A stretch of DNA of 64,000 bases from Candidatus Poribacteria bacterium (lineage in GTDB: Bacteria > Poribacteria > WGA-4E > PCPOR2b). The notes under the pieces were generated by a model, which was given only the letters and a program-made list of their open reading frames with translations, made no database searches and was not told the DNA's origin. The stretch covers positions 20,119-84,118 of the forward strand of contig JAJDUM010000024.1 of assembly GCA_022826645.1 (NCBI GenBank), in the 5' to 3' direction. The translations under genes and the position numbers were made by a program. This document shows positions 17,127 through 26,302 of this stretch, in pieces (positions within the stretch are counted from its first letter, which is position 1; the number at the start of each line of letters is the position of its first letter).

Positions 17127-20100
17127 ATGGAAATCTTACAAGAACTAAATGAGAAGCAACGAGATGCTGCATCCCACACAACTGGTGCGCTGCTCGTTGT
17201 AGCGGGACCTGGTACCGGCAAAACCAATGTCATCACCCACCGAATCGCACATCTGACCCGAAACCATCACGTGGCACCAGCGCAGATTTTCGCGGTTACC
17301 TTCACGAACAAAGCCGCCCACGAAATGCTTACGCGGATCAAGATACTGCTGGGTACAACGCAAGGGTTAGAGGTGCGCATCCACACCTTCCATGCATTTT
17401 GCGTACGCCTGCTGCGTGAACACGCGGAAAAGATTGGCTTGGGAACAGATTTCGCGATTTTCAGTCAGGAAACGCAGGACGAAGTGCTCATTGAATGCCT
17501 GCGCGAACTCCGTCTGAATCGGATTAGCTATCCCCCATGGCTGTTGCGCGATATCATCGGGACCTGTAAGCTAAAGCTGGAAGATCCCACCTCAAATCGG
17601 GACGAGATTCGGTTAGGCGACGGGACTGTTATCAACGATCCAGAGGAAGTAGAAAACATCCTGAACCTTCTCAAAGCCTATCAAACCAAACTCGGCTCGC
17701 ACAACGCCCTTGATTTTGACGATCTGATTTCTCGGTCGGTTGAAGCACTTGAACAGGTGCCCGACGTACGCGCACAGTACCACCGCGATATCCGTTTCAT
17801 CCTCGTCGATGAATACCAAGACATCAACGCTGCGCAGTATGCCCTGCTCAAACTTACTGCGCGCTCTCCTGAACATAACGTGATGGTCGTTGCGGACGAA
17901 GATCAATCAATCTATAGTTGGCGCGGCTCTGACCCCAGGTATATTGATCGGTTCAAGAAGGACTTCAATCCTGCGGTGATTGAGTTAGAGGAACACTATC
18001 GGTGCAGCGAGAGGATCCTGCGGGCTGCTGGGGCAGTGATAGCCAGAAACACCCGCCAGAAAGAGAGCGTCCTGACCACACACAGAGGCGTTGGAAACAC
18101 CCTTTATCACTACGCGATCGATACCCCGGATCGAGAGGCAAATCTCGTCATTAGACTTATCCGAGGGCTTGTAAAGGAGCATCATTATTCTTACGGTGAC
18201 ATAGCGATATTCTACCGAACTCACCAGTTGGCGGACACGTTAGTGGATCGGCTGCACCAAGAGCGAATTCCATTTCAACGTATTGGACGCACCAATTCGT
18301 TCCAGGAGGAGCACGCACAGGGAATTATCTCGCATCTAAATTTCATTCAATGGCAGCTCCCTCGCGATATCGAAAAGGCAATCAATTTTCCGCAGCAGTT
18401 AATCGACGATCTGACATTAGTTCGGTTGAAATGGCTTGCACAACAGAAAGGCATTACGCTAATTGAGCTGCTAAGAAAGATCGATGACTATCCACGTGAC
18501 GCGGGGCCCCTCACCCGCAGGAATGTGCGTCAATTCTTCCAACAGATTGATGATTTCCAGAGTGGTACCGAAGGGGAGCCGATTCACCCGATCGCGAATC
18601 GGCTGTTCGATCTCCTCTCGCAACGACGTAGCCCGTACCAATCCGAAGATCTGAACGAAATCGAGAATCAGCCGGAACTTCCCGGACTTCGGGCTGCAAC
18701 GGATTCGTTATATGGTGCCATCAATCGCGGAGACCCCATCCACCTGATTGCAAGCTACGGGATTGATTCGTACTGTGCTGCCCACATCGTAAAAAGCACC
18801 CTGAAGCGATACCTCGACCTCTCAATCGGTATAGATCTGCTGCCTCCCGATTCGCCTCCCAATCCCGCAATGAATGCAAACGGAGTTACCATTTTGATTG
18901 GAGATTTCGGGGATGTGCCAGCCGGTGAAAATACAACAATCCTTCTTGGTTCTGCTGAGAGCGGAGATGGAAACGTCATTGAACTTGGTAAGTCCGGGGC
19001 TACTCAGTTCCGCAGCGTTGCGGCATTGAAATTGTGTCAACGACTCCTGAGCGACTTTGAAAAGCCGAACCTCGCGGATATGATCGTCTATGACCTCGAA
19101 ACAATCGACAACAACCCGAAAACTGCCGAGATCATTGAGATCTATGCTAATCGTCTGAGCGCAGTCGGAAATAAGATCCAGAGTTATCACCAATATGTAA
19201 AACCGACAGGTAGAATCCCGCAATCGAGCACACGCATTCACAACATTAATAACGAAACTGTCGCAAATGAACCCGGCATCGAAACGGTGCTGCCAAAGTT
19301 CCTGAGTTTCATTCAGGATCGCATTTTGATCGGTCACAATATCACTAACTTTGATAACCCGGTGCTTGAACGTGATTTAGGACGGTATCTGAAATGTGGA
19401 CTTCCCAATCCGTACTACGATACGCTTGCCACGGCGCAGCGCCTATATCCACGCGAAAGTTGTAGTTTAGAAGCCCTTGCGACGAAATTCGGTATCGAGC
19501 ATGGAACGATGCACCGGGCGGATGAAGATGTTGAGGTCAACCACCAGGTATTTGATGCTCTCATCAGAGAGGATCTCCGTCGTTGCGAACTGAAATCTTT
19601 GCCTGAACTTTTACCCTTGGTCGGGATTGGAATCCTTGCTGCACAGGGCAAGCAACAGGAAGGTAGAGCAGACGAAGAGATAGCGGAGGAGTTGAAACCG
19701 TTTTATCAGGCTGCTGCACGCTACCTTCAGACCCATAAGCCAGATTTGGATTGGCTCACCGCATCGTTAGACCCCGTGGAACAAGAATCAGTTCAGGATT
19801 TCGTCAGTACGCTCACTCAGACAAAGACAGAAGAATCATCTGAAGATAGGGACTGGCAGGCGAGACGGGCAAAATTTATGAATGGCGTTTTACATTTTGA
19901 AACTATCAGTACGGAAAGGCGTCTTACGAATTTTCTTGACTACCAGAAACTGATTAACAGTGCCGATGAAATGGAGACTGAGGCAGACAAAATTACGTTG
20001 ATGACGCTACACGCAGCCAAGGGAACAGAGTTTCCTGCTGTTATTATCCTGGGGCTTGAAGACGGGACATTCCCGATTCGGCGCCCAGACCAGCCCCTCG

Positions 20101-20282
20101 CAGAACTTGAGGAGGAACGCCGTCTATTTTACGTGGGCATGACGCGTGCTCAAGCGCGGCTTTATCTCACTTCCGTCGTCCGCCGTAGGAGTAACTATGA
20201 GCGTGGGAGTTCAATGTTCCTCCGCGAAATTCCCTCCAACCTAATTGAGCATTGGCACCGTGGCATGAACCGGAAACGGTAA
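17127..20282 (+). CDS. UvrD/Rep-type helicase with inserted DHH-like and DEDDh exonuclease domains
   Basis: 1051 residues from the ATG at 17127 (GAGG 8 bp upstream). A superfamily 1A helicase: Walker A AGPGTGKTN (K32), motif Ia TFTNKAAHEM, motif II LVDEYQD, motif III DEDQSIYSWRG, motif IV EEHYRCSERIL, and C-terminal motifs V and VI TLHAAKGTEFPAV and EERRLFYVGMTRA (about 955-1012). Between IV and V sit two extra blocks. At about 525-640, LPGLRAATDSLYGAIN and IHLIASYGIDSYCAAHIV align by eye with RecJ/DHH motifs, but the DxDxDG aspartates are changed to SYGIDS. At about 650-815 a DnaQ-like exonuclease has YDLETI, GHNITNFDN and HRADED (H796-x4-D), so all DEDDh residues are present. Likely repair or defence against foreign DNA, single-gene unit. 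Function untested. Confidence 0.88.
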   Translation: MEILQELNEKQRDAASHTTGALLVVAGPGTGKTNVITHRIAHLTRNHHVAPAQIFAVTFTNKAAHEMLTRIKILLGTTQGLEVRIHTFHAFCVRLLREHAEKIGLGTDFAIFSQETQDEVLIECLRELRLNRISYPPWLLRDIIGTCKLKLEDPTSNRDEIRLGDGTVINDPEEVENILNLLKAYQTKLGSHNALDFDDLISRSVEALEQVPDVRAQYHRDIRFILVDEYQDINAAQYALLKLTARSPEHNVMVVADEDQSIYSWRGSDPRYIDRFKKDFNPAVIELEEHYRCSERILRAAGAVIARNTRQKESVLTTHRGVGNTLYHYAIDTPDREANLVIRLIRGLVKEHHYSYGDIAIFYRTHQLADTLVDRLHQERIPFQRIGRTNSFQEEHAQGIISHLNFIQWQLPRDIEKAINFPQQLIDDLTLVRLKWLAQQKGITLIELLRKIDDYPRDAGPLTRRNVRQFFQQIDDFQSGTEGEPIHPIANRLFDLLSQRRSPYQSEDLNEIENQPELPGLRAATDSLYGAINRGDPIHLIASYGIDSYCAAHIVKSTLKRYLDLSIGIDLLPPDSPPNPAMNANGVTILIGDFGDVPAGENTTILLGSAESGDGNVIELGKSGATQFRSVAALKLCQRLLSDFEKPNLADMIVYDLETIDNNPKTAEIIEIYANRLSAVGNKIQSYHQYVKPTGRIPQSSTRIHNINNETVANEPGIETVLPKFLSFIQDRILIGHNITNFDNPVLERDLGRYLKCGLPNPYYDTLATAQRLYPRESCSLEALATKFGIEHGTMHRADEDVEVNHQVFDALIREDLRRCELKSLPELLPLVGIGILAAQGKQQEGRADEEIAEELKPFYQAAARYLQTHKPDLDWLTASLDPVEQESVQDFVSTLTQTKTEESSEDRDWQARRAKFMNGVLHFETISTERRLTNFLDYQKLINSADEMETEADKITLMTLHAAKGTEFPAVIILGLEDGTFPIRRPDQPLAELEEERRLFYVGMTRAQARLYLTSVVRRRSNYERGSSMFLREIPSNLIEHWHRGMNRKR

Positions 20283-20321
20283 CACCCCGTCCAACCAAGC
20301 TCCGAATCCGCTGACTCCCCC

Positions 20322-21845
20322 ATGACTAAACCACCGCTCATTAGAATGCACGGTATCACTAAGCAGTTTGACAAAGTCATAGCGAATGATGCTGCAAACT
20401 TCTCGCTACAACAGGGTGAAATCCATGCGATCATCGGAGAAAACGGTGCCGGCAAATCGACGTTGATGAAGATTCTCTACGGGCTCCATCAACCGAACGG
20501 TGGGGAGATCTATTTTCGGGATGAGCACGTCCAGATTGACAGTCCCCGTGCCGCGATTAAACTTGGCATCGGTATGGTGCAGCAGCACTTCACACTTATC
20601 CCGGCGTTGACCGCTCTCGAAAATATTGTCTTAGCGAAAGAGCCACGCCGCTTCAAAACCCTCCTCGCTACAGCGACAGCACATCGGACTATCACAGCGC
20701 TCGCGAATCAACTCGGCTTCCAGCTTGATCTCAATGCGAAGATCGAATCTCTCCCTATTGGTGCTCAGCAGTATGTAGAAATTCTCAAAGCCCTCTATCA
20801 TGGTGCAAAGATCTTAATCCTTGATGAACCTACCGCGGTGCTTGCACCACAGGAGATTACTGGACTATTTGACTGTCTGCGCGGACTGAAAGCGGAGGGA
20901 ACGAGTGTCATTCTGATTACCCACAAGCTCAGTGAGGTCATGGCTATTGCTGATACAATTACGGTAATGCACAGTGGCAAATCGGTTGCATCACTTCCGA
21001 GAGCGGAGACGGATACCGCTGAACTGTCCGAACTAATGATAGGGAAAAGAACTTTCAACGACGTGCCAACACGGAAGCGGTCCGATAAACCGAGCGAGCC
21101 TATGCTGCATCTGGATGACGTTATACTGCACGCTGAAAACGGGCGGGCCCTGCTGGATGGGGTTGCGCTCGACGTTTTCGCGGGGGAGATTGTAGGGATT
21201 GCTGGCGTGGAAGGAAACGGACAGAGCGAACTCATTGAGATACTAACAGGGCTCCGGAAAAGTGACAGCGGAACGATTACGCTAAATAGGGAGTCACTTG
21301 CTAACCGATCACCGGCTGAAGTTCGTCGAAGGCGTGTGGTACATCTACCCTCAGACCGACATCGTCACGGCATCAGTCTTGATGACCGGATTGATGAAAA
21401 TCTGATTCTCGGCAGCCATAATCAACCTCCCTTTTGCCGCCATGGATTGCTGAAACGGAAAGCCGCTCGGCAATGCGCAAATGACGCCATCGAAAAGTAC
21501 GAAATCCGTGCTGGCGGTGTAGATCTGCCAATCCGCACTCTCTCCGGTGGCAATCAACAGAAAGTCGTTGTAGCGCGCGAATTGGAGAGCAACCCCGAAC
21601 TGATCATTGCAGCACACCCCACACGCGGACTGGATATCAACGCAGCTCAGTTTGTACATCAGCAGTTAATCGATGCTCGTAACCGGTCGAAAGGAATTTT
21701 ACTCATCTCTGCGGATCTGGAGGAACTCTTGACCCTGAGCGACCGGATAGCGGTGATGTATAACGGCAAAATTGTCGGTATTCTACAGCCATCGGCGACA
21801 GATGAAGCGGAACTTGGCGCGCTGATGCTCGGTGGCTCGATATAG
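20322..21845 (+). CDS. ABC transporter ATPase, nucleoside/BMP-lipoprotein type (double ABC)
   Basis: 507 residues with two ABC cassettes, as in the CUT2 and nucleoside (NupO/YufO) importers. First cassette: Walker A GENGAGKST, GIGMVQQHF, signature LPIGAQQYVEI, Walker B ILILDEPTAVL. Second: GVEGNGQSE, signature LSGGNQQKV, and LIIAAHPTRGL in place of a normal Walker B, which is usual in this family. GMVQQHF is a hallmark of BMP-type nucleoside transporters. It starts 39 bp after the helicase stop. The expected two permeases and the BMP lipoprotein are not nearby, so this looks like an orphan ATPase or a split locus. Confidence 0.85.
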   Translation: MTKPPLIRMHGITKQFDKVIANDAANFSLQQGEIHAIIGENGAGKSTLMKILYGLHQPNGGEIYFRDEHVQIDSPRAAIKLGIGMVQQHFTLIPALTALENIVLAKEPRRFKTLLATATAHRTITALANQLGFQLDLNAKIESLPIGAQQYVEILKALYHGAKILILDEPTAVLAPQEITGLFDCLRGLKAEGTSVILITHKLSEVMAIADTITVMHSGKSVASLPRAETDTAELSELMIGKRTFNDVPTRKRSDKPSEPMLHLDDVILHAENGRALLDGVALDVFAGEIVGIAGVEGNGQSELIEILTGLRKSDSGTITLNRESLANRSPAEVRRRRVVHLPSDRHRHGISLDDRIDENLILGSHNQPPFCRHGLLKRKAARQCANDAIEKYEIRAGGVDLPIRTLSGGNQQKVVVARELESNPELIIAAHPTRGLDINAAQFVHQQLIDARNRSKGILLISADLEELLTLSDRIAVMYNGKIVGILQPSATDEAELGALMLGGSI

Positions 21846-22334
21846 TGTCTCACCCTTGAGAAGATCACGAGCCTTTACGGCGGTGAGCGCACTGTGAAAC
21901 CGGTAAAGCAAATTAAACCTCCCCATAACTCAATTGTAATAACTGCGCAAAACAGTAAACCAACCTAAGCTGTACTTAGCAAGAATTCATCAGTCTCCCA
22001 TTAACCTTAAAGGGCTCTATCTTTCAGTCCACTGTATCGGCTTGTAGAGAAAAAAGGAATCTTCCGGCCGCTTTCAGACAGCTGTGTATCAGCGGCAGCT
22101 TACCTGATCTCGCCGGTCGTTTGCGTGTGACTAGCAAGATCATTTTTTCTATAGGTAACCCCAATTGTTACTTAGACAGTTATAGGTATTCGAATATTAC
22201 CACTTGAAAACACCTTTGTGGAAATCTCTCTGCGATGGATGCGGAAAGGTAACCTGAAGCAACGCAACAATCCAATACATCCTCTCCAAGCACCAGTGGA
22301 GTGATAACTTGGTCTTATAAAGTAGGGAGTCGAT
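21846..22334. other. Gene-free gap after the orphan ABC ATPase
   Basis: 489 bp without a convincing coding frame. I searched for a permease remnant and see none. No terminator or clear promoter stands out. Confidence 0.5.
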
Positions 22335-23255
22335 ATGAATTTGGTTCAAATTGAAAACGTAAGCAAACAGTTTGGGGACTTCACAGCTGTTGACAACGTA
22401 TCCTTCAATATTGAAAAGGGATCTGTGTACGGACTGTTAGGTCCGAACGGTGCTGGTAAAACCACCACTATCCGGATGATGATGAATATCATCGCTCCGG
22501 ATTCAGGGACGATTATCTTCGATGGAAATCGCAAGAGTAGGGATTTTGCGGATCAGATTGGGTATCTGCCAGAAGAGCGAGGGCTTTATCGAAAAATGAA
22601 GGTGAAAGATGTGGTCTTTTTCATGGCAGAATTAAGAGGCATGGGCCGCGCAGATGCTTTCAATGAAATTGACCGCTGGTTGCAGAAGATGGATCTGGTC
22701 GAATGGGAAGACAAGAAGATTGAGGAGCTATCGAAGGGCATGGCGCAGAAGATTCAATTTATCGCCACCGTCATCCACAAACCTGAATTAATCATCCTCG
22801 ATGAACCCTTCTCGGGTCTAGACCCCATCAATATGACACTGTTGAAAGATCTTATGCTTGAACTCAACACCAATGGTGCGACTATCATTTTTTCTACACA
22901 CATTATGGAACAAGCCGAAAGATTATGTGAAAAGATCTGCCTGGTAAACGCGGGCAAAATTGTGCTTGAGGGGGATTTAAGGGAAATCAAAAAATCCTTC
23001 GGTAGGAGTTCAGTAGAGATTGCGTATTCGGGAAATGTCGATCTGATAAGAAACTCGCGACATGTCGAGAGTTGTAATGACTACGGTCAATATGTAGAGG
23101 TTAAGCTACGTGCTCCAGAACAGTATAGCGCGCTTCTGCGGGAACTTGTCGAAGCCTCGGTGGATATAACCCGATTTGAACTGATGGAACCCACACTTCA
23201 TGAGATATTCGTTCAGAGTGTGCAAGGGGAAGGGAGGCACCCAAATGCTGCGTAA
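22335..23255 (+). CDS. ABC transporter ATPase, NatA/DrrA-like
   Basis: 306 residues. ATP-binding subunit of an ABC-2 export system. Walker A GPNGAGKTTTIRMM, Q-loop region YLPEERGLYR, signature LSKGMAQKI, Walker B LIILDEPFSGLDP, switch H in STHIMEQ. A C-terminal DUF4162-type tail (about 215-300) is present, usual for the NatA/YhaQ subgroup. AGGGAG precedes the ATG at 22335. The permease starts 11 bp before its stop, so the two are translationally coupled. YhaQP- or NatAB-like pairs export sodium, drugs or lipids, and the substrate here is unknown. Confidence 0.9.
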   Translation: MNLVQIENVSKQFGDFTAVDNVSFNIEKGSVYGLLGPNGAGKTTTIRMMMNIIAPDSGTIIFDGNRKSRDFADQIGYLPEERGLYRKMKVKDVVFFMAELRGMGRADAFNEIDRWLQKMDLVEWEDKKIEELSKGMAQKIQFIATVIHKPELIILDEPFSGLDPINMTLLKDLMLELNTNGATIIFSTHIMEQAERLCEKICLVNAGKIVLEGDLREIKKSFGRSSVEIAYSGNVDLIRNSRHVESCNDYGQYVEVKLRAPEQYSALLRELVEASVDITRFELMEPTLHEIFVQSVQGEGRHPNAA

Positions 23256-24594
23256 GGTCATTACAGTTATCAAGAGAGAATACATAACGCGGGTCAAAAC
23301 GAAGGGGTTTGTGGCATCGATTCTACTGATGCCGGTGATGATGTTTATTGTAATGGTCCTTCCCAGTCTGATGATGACATTGCAGCACAAATCCGATGAG
23401 ATAAAAACCGTTATCGTTTTTGATGAAACCGGGGACATCTTCTCCAAAATGCAGGAGGCTCTTGATGAAAACCCGTTTTTCCAACACAAAGGAAAGCGGG
23501 TGTACCGGTTGATTGAAAAACCCTCAGATTTCAACGGCAATATAGAGGCGAAAGAACAACTGAATCAACAGCTTGAAGCGAAAGAGATTCACGGGTATAT
23601 CGAAATTCCACAAGATGTCTTTGAACAGCTCGAAGTCAACTATTACGCAAAAAACGTCACGAACTTTGAGGTGCAAGGTGCGTTCAGAGGGATGATATCG
23701 CGAATTGTCACCAACAAACGACTGGAGGATAAAGGGTATGCTGCACACGAAGTCAGAGACCTGATGCGACGGATAAGATTCACGGAGTACGCCGTTACCG
23801 CTAAAACAGAAAAGACCAAAGGTGAGGAAACAAGCAAGGTCGAAAGCCAAGAAACGGCCATGGTTAAATTAGGATTGACTTATGTCTTGACTTTTTCCCT
23901 ATATCTTTTTACCCTGCTGTACGGTGCCTCGGTGATGAGGAGCGTACTCGAAGAGAAAACAACCCGCATTGTGGAAGTGATTATCTCTTCTATCCAGCCG
24001 CATCAACTACTGCTTGGCAAAATAGTTGGTGTCTGTTTGGTATGCCTCACTATGTTCTTAATCTGGGGCGGTTGTGCCGTTCTGCTATTGATAAACATCA
24101 ATCCTATCTTGGGACTATTTGGAATACAGGAATTACCCCCGGCACTCGTTGGCGTTACCGATATCATCAAATCAACGGGAGCATCAGCGTTTCTGTACTT
24201 TTTGATCTATTTTGTATCGGGGTTCTTTCTCTTCTCTACCCTCTATGCCGTTGCTGGTGCAGTATGCAACAGCGACGAGGAAGCACAACAGATCGCAACT
24301 CCTATCGTGATGACGTTAATTATTCCTTTTATGTTGATGTTCGGCCTCTTTCGCGCTCCAGACTCCACATTGACCATAGTCCTTTCGCATCTCCCACTTT
24401 TCTCTCCCCTTATTATGTTCATGAGAATCAGCGTACTTACCCCACCGGTGTGGGAAATTCTACTCAATCTCGCCGTGATGATTGCAACAATTTTAGGCGC
24501 AATCTTGGTCATGGGTAAAATATACAAAACCGGCATACTAATGTATGGTAAGCGGCCAACGATAGGTGAGTTATGGAAGTGGCTGCGCTATTAG
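23245..24594 (+). CDS. ABC-2 type permease, NatB/YhaP-like
   Basis: 450 residues from the ATG at 23245, with GGGAGG upstream and overlapping the ATPase stop by 11 bp. One N-terminal membrane segment (about 23-43), a large extracytoplasmic domain (about 45-205), then about five more membrane segments (about 210 to 430). The conserved stretch LEEKTTRIVEVIISSI lies at the first cytoplasmic loop of the C-terminal half, as in NatB. The large periplasmic loop is usual for the YhaP/NatB subgroup. Forms the export complex with the upstream ATPase. No terminator found downstream. Confidence 0.88.
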   Translation: MLRKVITVIKREYITRVKTKGFVASILLMPVMMFIVMVLPSLMMTLQHKSDEIKTVIVFDETGDIFSKMQEALDENPFFQHKGKRVYRLIEKPSDFNGNIEAKEQLNQQLEAKEIHGYIEIPQDVFEQLEVNYYAKNVTNFEVQGAFRGMISRIVTNKRLEDKGYAAHEVRDLMRRIRFTEYAVTAKTEKTKGEETSKVESQETAMVKLGLTYVLTFSLYLFTLLYGASVMRSVLEEKTTRIVEVIISSIQPHQLLLGKIVGVCLVCLTMFLIWGGCAVLLLININPILGLFGIQELPPALVGVTDIIKSTGASAFLYFLIYFVSGFFLFSTLYAVAGAVCNSDEEAQQIATPIVMTLIIPFMLMFGLFRAPDSTLTIVLSHLPLFSPLIMFMRISVLTPPVWEILLNLAVMIATILGAILVMGKIYKTGILMYGKRPTIGELWKWLRY

Positions 24595-24683
24595 TTCGCT
24601 ATTGAGGATCGGAATTGTATAGGGGATATTAGACTGGAATCTCCATAATAGGGACAGGCAGCCTAGGGTCATTTAGTTTTTCT

Positions 24684-24750
24684 GTAGGAGGGATTTCCAA
24701 ATCCCGACACTTCACTTTAGGAGCGACTTCCCGACCCCGACTGTTCAAAC
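24684..24750. repeat. Intergenic palindromic repeat pair
   Basis: GTAGGAGGGATTTCCAAATC begins a hairpin-forming sequence centred near 24698 (GGGATTT / AAATCCC). It is followed by a related, less symmetric copy beginning TTTAGGAGCGACTTCCC. Similar GTAGG-type palindromes occur elsewhere in this window. It lies between the ABC permease and the convergent GNAT gene. Confidence 0.6.
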
Positions 24751-24800
24751 AAAATGGGTAAAAACCTAAAACTGAATAGCCCTAACAGGCAGCCGGTTGG

Positions 24801-25547
24801 CTATTGAGCCTTCTTTGGCGTGTACAACATGAGCGTCGCGATCTGTCTATATCCCAGAAGTGGATAGAGTTTAGCGCCCGCGTGGCTGGCGGTAAGTACG
24901 GCTAATTTCGAACCGGTGGTGCGATCGTCACGCAGCATTTTCGCCATCATCGCACGAGCAATTCCTCGGCGGCGGAACTCTGGCACCACATACATATCAG
25001 CGCACCAAGTCGCTCCCTCCACATCAATACTGCGAACCCATCCCACCGGTTTGTTGTCGGCTAAGGCAACGTATTGGCGCAGTGGTGAATTTTTCGTCAG
25101 ATGTTCGGGCAGGATTTGACGCGCCCTTGCTGCTTTGTTCACTTGGTCTGCCAAGTCCGCGGTAGTAACACGCGCAATTTCCACAGGGCTATCGAAACGC
25201 GGGATCCGCTTCAACTCGTGCACCATTATGGGTTCTGTCCCGCCAAGCCGATAGTTTAGCGCTCTGAAACCTTCGCGCAGCGGTCCGTCGGATTCATTAA
25301 CGCCATGAATTGCGCATACGGCATAGCGACCACGGGTGTGTTTTCGGGCCGTCTGGTCTATGACCTCCGGAACCACGCTGTGTGCGATCCACTCTTCTCT
25401 CCGATAATCACCACTCCTCCGTGGGGCATCCCGGACCACCCACATTTCTCCGACACGTTCCGCCAGATACGGGTGCGTAAAACTACGCGTAAAGCAGAAT
25501 CCATGCGCAAACACTTCTATTGCATGTTGCAGTATATCTGTCGCCAT
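24801..25547 (-). CDS. GNAT-family N-acetyltransferase
   Basis: 248 residues from the ATG at 25547. Earlier in-frame TTG and ATG codons (up to 25592) lack a Shine-Dalgarno, and MATDILQHAIEVFAHGF reads as a natural start. The acetyl-CoA pyrophosphate loop is VVPEFRRRGIARAMM, with TKNSPLRQYVALAD and NKPVGWVRSID preceding it and KLYPLLGYRQIATLML at the end. The N-terminal half (about 1-110) is unfamiliar and could be a second degenerate GNAT fold. The ankyrin gene upstream is on the same strand about 70 bp away. Substrate unknown. Confidence 0.75.
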   Translation of the reverse strand: MATDILQHAIEVFAHGFCFTRSFTHPYLAERVGEMWVVRDAPRRSGDYRREEWIAHSVVPEVIDQTARKHTRGRYAVCAIHGVNESDGPLREGFRALNYRLGGTEPIMVHELKRIPRFDSPVEIARVTTADLADQVNKAARARQILPEHLTKNSPLRQYVALADNKPVGWVRSIDVEGATWCADMYVVPEFRRRGIARAMMAKMLRDDRTTGSKLAVLTASHAGAKLYPLLGYRQIATLMLYTPKKAQ

Positions 25548-25615
25548 ATTTTCTCTGAACTCTGTAGGCACGTGGCTCATCCAACGTGGCAAGACGGTTG
25601 ATTTCTTGACGCTGG

Positions 25616-26302
25616 CTACTTTTCCAAGATCTGCAGCGTAGATTTTAAACGGCGGTCATGGTCCGCGTATTGCTTTAACCATTCGGTTACAGTTTTACCA
25701 TCTGAAAGTTTAGCCTGCAAATCTGCCCCTTCCTCTACAAGATACTGCGTTGTTTCTGCATGTCCATGACCGGCTGCACAGTAAAGCGGAAAATGGTTAT
25801 TGTCCGTTGTTGCATTGACATCTGCGCCACTACTGACCAGCTGTTTTACGATCTCCAGATCACCGTTGCGCGCGGCGTGGTGTAACGCTGTATCACCGCG
25901 GGCATAACGTTCTGTAACCAGCTCCGGAGCATCACGAAGGATTGCGTGGACTCGCTCTGTATTCGCCAAGAAAACAGCGTATATAAATTGGCGTGCGATT
26001 TCGCTGGATGGCTCAGTATGTGCGTCTAATGCTCCATACGTAACGAGCAGCGATACGACCTCCTTGTTGTTTGGGACCTCGCCCGCGTAGTGAATCACGT
26101 ATCCATCGTGCGCCGCCAGATCCGCACCGCAGTCTATCAAGTGTTTAACGACATCATAGTGTCGCCTCAACCCAGCATGAAATATGGGACGCCATTCATA
26201 TTGGTCATCTTGATTAACCTGCCGCGGATCTTGCTCAAGGATTTTCTTTATTGTGTCCAGATCGCCGTTGGATGCTGCATCGTGTATTGAACCGAGTTCC
26301 AT
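25616..26302 (-). CDS. Ankyrin-repeat protein
   Basis: 228 residues, almost wholly ankyrin repeats of about 33 residues. Clear ones: GDLDTIKKILEQDPRQVNQ, PIFHAGLRRHYDVVKHLIDCG, TALHHAARNGDLEIVKQLVSSGADVN, FPLYCAAGHGHAETTQYLVEEGADL. No signal peptide, so probably cytoplasmic and protein-binding. GGAGA precedes the ATG. Paired with a GNAT acetyltransferase on the same strand. Ankyrin proteins are often enriched in sponge symbionts, where they may affect host phagocytosis, but this short unsecreted one gives no direct evidence of that. Confidence 0.85.
   Translation of the reverse strand: MELGSIHDAASNGDLDTIKKILEQDPRQVNQDDQYEWRPIFHAGLRRHYDVVKHLIDCGADLAAHDGYVIHYAGEVPNNKEVVSLLVTYGALDAHTEPSSEIARQFIYAVFLANTERVHAILRDAPELVTERYARGDTALHHAARNGDLEIVKQLVSSGADVNATTDNNHFPLYCAAGHGHAETTQYLVEEGADLQAKLSDGKTVTEWLKQYADHDRRLKSTLQILEK

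Noticed and set aside
21846..22334. Permease remnant after the nucleoside-type ABC ATPase
   Set aside because: No hydrophobic frame or degenerate homology can be recognised in the gap.
24801..25592. Longer start for the GNAT gene at the TTG at 25592
   Set aside because: No Shine-Dalgarno precedes it and the added residues show no conserved pattern; the ATG at 25547 is preferred.
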